A stretch of 10,826 bases of DNA from SAR202 cluster bacterium (GTDB taxonomy: Bacteria > Chloroflexota > Dehalococcoidia > Lucifugimonadales > UBA1123), in assembly GCA_030743915.1 (NCBI GenBank), contig JASLRP010000450.1:1-10826 (forward strand), read 5' to 3'. Below the pieces are notes generated by a model. That model did not search any database. It was not told the DNA's origin and saw only the letters and a program-made list of their open reading frames with translations. The first letter of the stretch is position 1; each line of letters starts with the position of its first letter. This document shows, piece after piece, positions 6,293-10,826 of this stretch. The position numbers were made by a program, and so were the translations under genes.

Positions 6293-9043
6293 TTGAGTAT
6301 CACGCTTTCGATAAACTCCAATCCGATTGAAGCTCCCGATGGCTCATCGGTGTTGGACGTCATCAACAGCTCCGGGACTTACATCTCTCAGCTATGCAAG
6401 GACCCGGACATGAAGGCCATCGGCGCATGCCGCACCTGCCTTGTGCAGATCGAGGGCGTCCGAGGTTATCCTGCTTCTTGCTCGACGCCCGCAACAGAGG
6501 GTATGAGCGTGTGGACGGCGACTCCGGAGTTGGACTCCATCCGCCGTGGCGTCGTTGAGCTTACGATGTCGATGGTTGGCAAAAACGGAACTAACCGCCC
6601 CAACGATTTTCGAGAACTATCCATCGCGGCAGACAACTACAACATCGAAAAATCCCGATGGTCACCGCGCGAACGTGAGACGGTGGACGACAGCAATCCT
6701 GTGTTTAACGTTGCGATGGACTCATGCATCCTCTGCGGGCGTTGCGCTCAGGCCTGCCAGGATGGCCACCAGTTCATCGGAGCCATAGATGTTCTGGGAG
6801 CAGGCCGTGCTGCTCGCATCGGCACGTTCATGGACAATCCCCTTGTCGAGTCGCCTTGCACCACCTGCGGTTCGTGTTTGGCTTCCTGCCCCACCGGGGC
6901 CATCGACCTCAAAATCGAACCGCCCCAGGAGATCAGGACCGTCACGACCACATGCCCCTATTGCGGCGTCGGTTGCGGTATCAAGGCCAAGGTGGACGCC
7001 AACGACCAGATAATTGAGGTCGAAGACGATCCTGAAAATCCCTCCAGTGTCGGCATGTTGTGCGTGAAAGGCAGGTTCGGATTCTCCTTCGTGAACCACG
7101 AGGACCGAATCAAGTCTCCACTGATTCGCAAAGACGGTGAACTCACTCCAGCAAGTTGGGAAGAGGCGATGCATTATGTCGCCGAGAATCTAGCGAAATA
7201 TCGAGGTGATTCCTTTGGCACTCTGGCTTCGGCCAAAGCGACCAACGAGGACAGTTACATCCAGCAAAAATTCGCTCGCCTGATAATGCAGAGCAACCAC
7301 ACCGACCATTGCACTCGGCTCTGTCATTCACCTTCAGTTGAGGCCATGCTCACTGCGTTGGGCAGCGGGGCTACCTCCAACAGTTACATTGACTACGAGG
7401 AAGCGGGCTGTCTGGTGGTCGTTGGTTCTGACACCACGTCCAACCATCCGGTGGCAGGCTCTCGCATGCGGCGAGCTGTGGTCGAGCGCGGGGCGAAACT
7501 GATCGTAATCAACCCCAGGCGCATTGATATGTGCGACTTCGCGGATATCTGGCTCCGGCCCCGACCTGGCACCGATGTGGCGCTTCTCAACACGATGGCC
7601 AAAGTGATTCTCGACGAAGGGCTGGCGGACACGACATTTGTCGATGACCGCACCGAAGGTTTCGACGAATGGCGCGAGGTTGTCGAAAAGTACACCCTCG
7701 AATACGCTGAAGGCATCACCGGTGTCCGAGCCGACGATATAGCCAACGCCGCCCGGATGTACGCCCGACCGCCGTTCAGCGGTTCATGCCTCATCTGGGG
7801 TATGGGCGTAACTCAGCACACGATGGGCACAGCCAACGCTCACGGACTGTTGAATCTGGCATTCGTGTCCGGACAATTAGGCAAACCGGGAGCAGGAATA
7901 TCACCCCTCAGAGGCCAGAACAATGTCCAGGGCTGTGGCGATTCCGGGTGCCTGCCTAACTCTTTCCCCGGATACCAGGTGCTGAGTGACGAGACGACGC
8001 AGAAGTTCGAGCAGGCGTGGAGCAATCACCCTCTTCCGAAGGAAAACGGCCTGGTCATAACCGACATGGTCACCGCGATGGACGAAGGCCGGATCAAGGC
8101 CATGTACGTCACAGGAGAGAACCCACTGTTGAGCGAACCTGATCTGAACCACGCCGAAGAGGCGTTCAAGAAGTTGGAATTCCTGGTGGTGGAGGACATT
8201 TTCCTCCACGAGACTGCTCAGATTGCCGACGTGGTGCTTCCTGCCACATCCTTCGCTGAAAAGGACGGTACTTTTACCAACAGCGAGCGCAGAGTCCAAC
8301 GCGTGCGCAAATTAATCGAACCTGTGGGAGACAGTAGGCCAGATTGGAGCATCATCAGCGAGGTCGGACGCCGCATCAGCGCTAGGTTGGGTCTGAGGCT
8401 AGAACATGAGTTTGATTACTCTCACCCATCGGAAATCTTCGATGAGATGTCGAGTTTGACTCCGTTTCTGGGCGGCATCAACTATGATCGTCTCGATAAC
8501 GAAGGGGGCATTCAGTGGCCCTGCCCGACTCCCGACCATCCTGGCACGCGCTACCTCTACGAATCCGATTTCCCCAGAGGTCCCCGCGCCAAATTTGTTG
8601 CTTTCGATCAAGGCCCAGCCGCCGACGAACTGCCAACAGATCGTTTTCCGCTGATTCTGAACACAGGACGAATCCTGTACCACTGGCACGGCGGAACAAT
8701 GACACGCAGAGCGTCGAACCTGTTGGCTCGTGCCCCAGAGCTTGAATTGGCCATCAACGCTCAGGACGGCGAGAAGTACGGAATCTACGATGGTGACTGG
8801 GTCCGCGTCCGCTCTCGAAGGGGTGACATGGAAGCTCGGGCGATATATACCGAAAAACAGCATCCCGGAGAGTTGTTTGTCCCGTTCGTCAAGCTCCAAG
8901 AACACGCCGCCAACTTCCTGACGAATCCCGCGCTGGACGCCACCTCCCGGATTCCAGAATTCAAAGTCTGCGCCGTCCGCGTTGACAAACTGGTCAACGG
9001 CGAAGCGGTTTCCGATGGCCGAAGAAGAGGCGCGCGAGCCTAA
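6293..9043 (+). CDS. fdhA: Formate dehydrogenase catalytic subunit (FdsA/FdhA type, NuoG-like N-terminus, Cys form)
   Basis: This 916-residue cytoplasmic Mo/W-bis-MGD enzyme would oxidise formate to CO2 (or the reverse). Domain order: a plant-type [2Fe-2S] ferredoxin domain with C35, C46, C49 and C63; a linker where NuoG-type proteins have a His/Cys [4Fe-4S] site but none of its ligands is visible (about 94-118); two ferredoxin-type [4Fe-4S] sites (C145-x2-C148-x2-C151-x3-C155 and C189-x2-C192-x2-C195-x3-C199); then the catalytic domain with its own [4Fe-4S] site (C221-x2-C224-x3-C228-x28-C257). The active site reads HCTRLCHSPSV: Cys344 takes the place of selenocysteine and is followed by His345. 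GTFTNSERRVQR and the C-terminal HGGTMTRRA to FVPFVKLQEHAANFLTNPA region match cofactor binding. There is no Tat signal. Start is TTG, with AGGA at 6280-6283. Other Mo/W bis-MGD enzymes share parts of this fold, but HCxRLCHSP is specific to formate dehydrogenases. No fdhD (sulfurtransferase for formate dehydrogenase) is in the window. Confidence 0.93.
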   Translation: MSITLSINSNPIEAPDGSSVLDVINSSGTYISQLCKDPDMKAIGACRTCLVQIEGVRGYPASCSTPATEGMSVWTATPELDSIRRGVVELTMSMVGKNGTNRPNDFRELSIAADNYNIEKSRWSPRERETVDDSNPVFNVAMDSCILCGRCAQACQDGHQFIGAIDVLGAGRAARIGTFMDNPLVESPCTTCGSCLASCPTGAIDLKIEPPQEIRTVTTTCPYCGVGCGIKAKVDANDQIIEVEDDPENPSSVGMLCVKGRFGFSFVNHEDRIKSPLIRKDGELTPASWEEAMHYVAENLAKYRGDSFGTLASAKATNEDSYIQQKFARLIMQSNHTDHCTRLCHSPSVEAMLTALGSGATSNSYIDYEEAGCLVVVGSDTTSNHPVAGSRMRRAVVERGAKLIVINPRRIDMCDFADIWLRPRPGTDVALLNTMAKVILDEGLADTTFVDDRTEGFDEWREVVEKYTLEYAEGITGVRADDIANAARMYARPPFSGSCLIWGMGVTQHTMGTANAHGLLNLAFVSGQLGKPGAGISPLRGQNNVQGCGDSGCLPNSFPGYQVLSDETTQKFEQAWSNHPLPKENGLVITDMVTAMDEGRIKAMYVTGENPLLSEPDLNHAEEAFKKLEFLVVEDIFLHETAQIADVVLPATSFAEKDGTFTNSERRVQRVRKLIEPVGDSRPDWSIISEVGRRISARLGLRLEHEFDYSHPSEIFDEMSSLTPFLGGINYDRLDNEGGIQWPCPTPDHPGTRYLYESDFPRGPRAKFVAFDQGPAADELPTDRFPLILNTGRILYHWHGGTMTRRASNLLARAPELELAINAQDGEKYGIYDGDWVRVRSRRGDMEARAIYTEKQHPGELFVPFVKLQEHAANFLTNPALDATSRIPEFKVCAVRVDKLVNGEAVSDGRRRGARA

Positions 9044-9072
9044 ACCTCCCTCTCGTTGCCCTCCGACCCTGG

Positions 9073-9090
9073 GCCCGTGACATGACGGGC
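9073..9090 (+). terminator. Possible weak hairpin terminator after fdhA
   Basis: GCCCGT (9073-9078) and ACGGGC (9085-9090) form a 6-bp GC-rich stem with a 6-base loop, 30 bases after the fdhA stop. It is followed by GCTCCCCTGTTT, which is not a proper T-run, so intrinsic termination would be weak. It may instead act as an mRNA-stabilising hairpin. Confidence 0.3.
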
Positions 9091-9100
9091 GCTCCCCTGT

Positions 9101-9116
9101 TTGCTCGAGCTCGCAA
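9101..9116. promoter_or_regulatory. Small dyad just upstream of the promoter, possible operator
   Basis: TTGC (9101-9104) and GCAA (9113-9116) frame a region containing the perfect palindrome CGAGCTCG (9106-9113). It lies 5 bases before the proposed -35 box, where an activator could bind. It is short and could be chance. Confidence 0.2.
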
Positions 9117-9121
9117 GCCAA

Positions 9122-9150
9122 GTGGCAGCCGAAAGCGGAAGTGATATAAT
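9122..9150 (+). promoter_or_regulatory. Sigma-70-type promoter with extended -10, driving the second nuoEF module
   Basis: A perfect TATAAT at 9145-9150 is preceded by TGA (9142-9144), giving the extended -10 form TGnTATAAT. A fair -35 box, GTGGCA (9122-9127, 4 of 6 matches to TTGACA), stands at the ideal 17-base spacing. Transcription would start near 9157, leaving a leader of about 170 bases before the TTG start at 9326. It sits in the only sizeable gap of the window, which supports a real promoter. Confidence 0.6.
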
Positions 9151-9171
9151 CGGTGGTGGTCTCGGCGGGAG

Positions 9172-9245
9172 GGAATTTCGGTCTCGAATGGCCGCGTTCC
9201 TGAAAATCTCAACGCCAATTCCTTCGAATCCATTCGTGAGGAAGG
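9172..9245 (+). promoter_or_regulatory. Leader region with a hairpin and competing pairings, function unknown
   Basis: In the leader of the second nuoE, bases 9219-9228 can pair with 9233-9243 (TTCCT with AGGAA, a wobble and bulge, then CGAA with TTCG, loop TCCA). The 3' arm of this hairpin can instead pair with an upstream segment: CGAATGG (9185-9191) is the exact complement of CCATTCG (9230-9236). GGAATT (9172-9177) can likewise pair with AATTCC (9217-9222). Mutually exclusive stems are a feature of riboswitches and attenuators, but no known class is recognised and chance pairing is quite possible. Confidence 0.25.
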
Positions 9246-9315
9246 AGCGTGCCTGTCGCCAGTCTCTCTGAGTCTGCGTGGGTGAGTCAACCACCAAGGC
9301 CCATTTTCGTTATTG

Positions 9316-9320
9316 GGAGG
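9316..9320 (+). promoter_or_regulatory. Shine-Dalgarno site deciding the TTG start of the second nuoE
   Basis: GGAGG, within the longer GGGAGGG at 9315-9321, lies 5 bases before TTG 9326. The alternative in-frame GTG at 9278 has no such site, so the shorter protein is preferred. Confidence 0.7.
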
Positions 9321-9325
9321 GTAAT

Positions 9326-9808
9326 TTGGCCCAGCAAACGGACCTATCGATTCTGGATCCAATCCTGGAAAAGCTCCGCTCTCGACAGGGCGCTCTCGTG
9401 ACAATGCTTCAGGAGATCCAAAAAGCCTACGGGTACCTTCCTGAAGCGGTTTTGGAGCGCCTGAGCAGGGAAACCCAAACTCCTCTGAGCCGAATCTACG
9501 GCGTGATCACTTTCTACTCCCAGTTTTACCTCACCCCGCGCGGTCGCAACATAATACGAGTATGCGACGGCACGGCTTGCCATGTCCGGTCCAGCGAATA
9601 TATCAGGCGGACCCTTGCCGATGCCCTCGGGCTCCAGGAAACCGAAACCACCGAGGATATGCAATTCTCACTTGAGACGGCTGCCTGTTTTGGGACATGT
9701 TTCCTCGCCCCCGTCATGATGGTCAACAGCGCGTATCATGGCAAGCTTGACCCGCAACAGGCCCTGGATATCATCGAAGGTTATGCGCAGTCAGAGGACG
9801 AGAATTGA
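9326..9808 (+). CDS. nuoE: NuoE/HoxE-like [2Fe-2S] (thioredoxin-fold) subunit, second copy
   Basis: This 160-residue protein of the 24-kDa complex I subunit family begins at a TTG backed by a strong ribosome site; starting at GTG 9278 would add 16 unrelated residues. The helical N-terminus (ILEKLRSRQGALVTMLQEIQ) leads to GYLPEAVLERLS and IYGVITFYSQFYLTPRGRN, which are standard NuoE segments. The [2Fe-2S] ligands are C80-x4-C85 (CDGTACHVRSS) and C121-x3-C125 (CFGTC). These motifs are the canonical type found in complex I, bidirectional hydrogenases and bifurcating dehydrogenases, and differ clearly from the first NuoE of the window. Its stop shares one base with the start of the next gene (TGATG). 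It likely delivers electrons to or from the second NuoF; the terminal partner lies outside the window. Confidence 0.9.
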   Translation: MAQQTDLSILDPILEKLRSRQGALVTMLQEIQKAYGYLPEAVLERLSRETQTPLSRIYGVITFYSQFYLTPRGRNIIRVCDGTACHVRSSEYIRRTLADALGLQETETTEDMQFSLETAACFGTCFLAPVMMVNSAYHGKLDPQQALDIIEGYAQSEDEN

Positions 9809-10826
9809 TGGAGAAGCTCAGTAGTGGCTCGGCCCTGCAAGACCTTTCTGAGAGACTTGCTGCCGAGGAAGACCCCAACAAACCGTGCGTGCGAATCTGC
9901 ATGACCGGCTGCCGCGCCTACGGCGCTGAGGACCTGAAAGAGGCTTTCGCGAAAGAGATTGACAGTCAGGGAATGGGCGACGATGTGGAGATTCGCGAAA
10001 CGGGTTGTCATGGCTTCTGCGCTCGCTCGCCATTGATCGCCATTGATCCGCAGGAAATCTTCTATCAGGAGTTGACTCCGAGGAACGTGCCCGACATTGT
10101 GTCACAGACTCTGAAAGATGGCGCGGTCATTGGACGGTTGCTCTATCGCGATCCTGAGAGCAGGGAGAGGATCGAGTCCACGGACGATGTCCCCTTCTAC
10201 AAGAGCCAACAGCGGAACATTCTGAGGAATTGCGGCGAGATAGACCCAACCAAGATATCCCATTACATAGCTCGCGAGGGATATGCTGCGCTGGAACAGG
10301 CCCTGTTCAAAATGACTCCTGAGGATGTGATCGACGAAGTGACCAGGTCCGGACTCCGTGGGCGAGGGGGGGCTGGATTCCCAACTGGAGTCAAGTGGAA
10401 CTTTGCGCGAAGGGCGTCCGGTGACATCAAATATGTCGTTTGCAACGGAGATGAGGGAGACCCCGGCGCCTTTATGGACCGAGCCGTGCTCGAAGGCGAC
10501 CCCCACAGCGTGCTTGAAGGAATGACCATAGCCGCATATGCCATTGGGGCGAGCAAGGGTTACATCTACGTCCGGGCAGAGTACCCCATCGCCATCGACC
10601 AACTGATCACAGCGCTCGATCAGTCGCGAGAACTGGGACTCATGGGACAGGATATCCTGGGATCGGGTTTCGACTTCGACATAGAGATACGGGAAGGCGC
10701 CGGAGCGTTCGTGTGCGGTGAGGAGACGGCTCTGCTGGCCTCCATTGAAGGCGAGAGAGGCATGCCGCGGCCTCGACCTCCATTCCCCGCCCAATCGGGT
10801 CTATGGGGCAAACCCACCAACATCAA
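9808..10826 (+). CDS. nuoF: NuoF/HoxF/HydB-like FMN/NAD(H)-binding subunit, second copy (3'-truncated by window edge)
   Basis: The frame is open from ATG 9808 to the end of the window (339 complete codons); the C-terminal [4Fe-4S] domain is cut off. Residues about 25-85 form a thioredoxin-like [2Fe-2S] domain with C27, C31, C35 (CMTGCRAYGAED) and C67-x3-C71 (TGCHGFCARSP). The FMN and NAD regions are canonical: GRGGAGFPTGVKW (185-197), VVCNGDEGDPGAFMDR (210-225) and EGAGAFVCGEETALLASIEG (296-315). The CNGDEGDPGAFMDRAVLEGDPHS segment resembles HydB, HndC and FdsB, so this copy is of the hydrogenase/formate dehydrogenase type. Start overlaps the nuoE stop by one base, indicating coupling. A NuoG-like protein, hydrogenase or second formate dehydrogenase subunit might follow, but that cannot be seen. 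Confidence 0.92.
   Translation, partial: MEKLSSGSALQDLSERLAAEEDPNKPCVRICMTGCRAYGAEDLKEAFAKEIDSQGMGDDVEIRETGCHGFCARSPLIAIDPQEIFYQELTPRNVPDIVSQTLKDGAVIGRLLYRDPESRERIESTDDVPFYKSQQRNILRNCGEIDPTKISHYIAREGYAALEQALFKMTPEDVIDEVTRSGLRGRGGAGFPTGVKWNFARRASGDIKYVVCNGDEGDPGAFMDRAVLEGDPHSVLEGMTIAAYAIGASKGYIYVRAEYPIAIDQLITALDQSRELGLMGQDILGSGFDFDIEIREGAGAFVCGEETALLASIEGERGMPRPRPPFPAQSGLWGKPTNI

Noticed and set aside
8399..9121. A 240-codon open frame on the minus strand.
   Set aside because: It mostly covers the C-terminal cofactor-binding part of fdhA; its product is low in recognisable features and is best explained as a shadow.
9185..9200. A stretch faintly like a T-box core (TGGCCGCG).
   Set aside because: It lacks the conserved TGGNACCGCG core and a following terminator, and a tRNA-sensing leader before a redox gene would be unexpected.
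9040..9297. Minus-strand frames spanning the intergenic gap (also 8994-9404).
   Set aside because: They start at TTG or run into coding sequence, have no ribosome site, and the products look like random Pro/Arg/Ser-rich translation.
9278..9325. GTG 9278 as start of NuoE2.
   Set aside because: There is no good ribosome site before it, whereas TTG 9326 has GGAGG 5 bases upstream and gives a typical NuoE length.
9249..9401. A 50-codon plus-strand frame starting GTG right after an AAGGAG-like stretch in the leader.
   Set aside because: The ribosome site is only one base from the GTG, the frame runs into nuoE2 in another phase, and the peptide resembles nothing; it is not supported as a leader peptide.
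10102..10794. A 230-codon open frame on the minus strand.
   Set aside because: It lies opposite NuoF2, whose FMN and NAD motifs are unmistakable on the plus strand; the minus-strand product has no recognisable motif.
4188..10826. A complex I (nuo) operon.
   Set aside because: Only NuoE and NuoF types occur, duplicated, around fdhA; no membrane subunits (NuoA, H, J-N) are present, so these are diaphorase modules.

Overview
The window is a densely packed, single-direction (+ strand) stretch of a bacterial chromosome. It carries pterin-cofactor genes followed by a molybdenum/tungsten redox operon. The base composition looks moderately GC-rich by eye, four of the nine genes start with GTG or TTG, and the genes are tightly coupled. 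Together with the archaeal-style MoeA fused to a periplasmic-binding-like domain, this would fit a Chloroflexota-type or related anaerobic or facultative bacterium. That placement is an inference and is weak. No tRNA, rRNA, mobile element or CRISPR array was seen.

Layout. (1) 1-1362: the 3' part of a moeA-like gene (molybdopterin molybdenumtransferase) fused to a C-terminal substrate-binding-like domain; its 5' end lies outside the window. (2) 1394-2008: mobA, molybdenum cofactor guanylyltransferase. (3) 1992-2330: a MoaD/ThiS-type sulfur carrier ending in Gly-Gly and overlapping mobA. (4) 2333-4177: an aldehyde:ferredoxin oxidoreductase (AOR) family tungsten enzyme. (5) 4188-4655 and 4652-6241: a NuoE-like [2Fe-2S] protein and a NuoF-like FMN/NAD(H) diaphorase, overlapping as ATGA. 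(6) 6293-9043: a soluble-type formate dehydrogenase catalytic subunit with a NuoG-like iron-sulfur N-terminus and an active-site Cys rather than Sec. (7) 9044-9325: the only sizeable non-coding gap, with a weak hairpin after fdhA, a small dyad, a convincing extended -10 promoter and a leader with possible alternative pairings. (8) 9326-9808 and 9808-10826: a second, clearly different NuoE-NuoF pair; the second NuoF runs off the window.

How they may work together. MoeA inserts the metal, the MoaD-like protein supplies sulfur for the pterin dithiolene, and MobA adds GMP to make the (bis-)MGD form needed by formate dehydrogenase. AOR-family enzymes use tungstopterin without the nucleotide. The order nuoE-nuoF-fdhA matches the fdsG-fdsB-fdsA order of soluble NAD+-dependent formate dehydrogenases, so the first NuoEF pair is the likely diaphorase for FdhA. 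Because aor lies 10 bases upstream in the same run of genes, it may also feed electrons to that diaphorase. The second NuoEF pair has its own promoter and probably belongs to another complex or an alternative module whose remaining subunits lie downstream.

Most notable points: FdhA lacks the His/Cys residues of the usual NuoG-type N-terminal [4Fe-4S] site; the first NuoF has altered cluster-ligand and FMN-loop residues while the second looks canonical in its FMN loop; the AOR has a changed second pterin-binding loop; and a possible structured leader precedes the second NuoEF pair.
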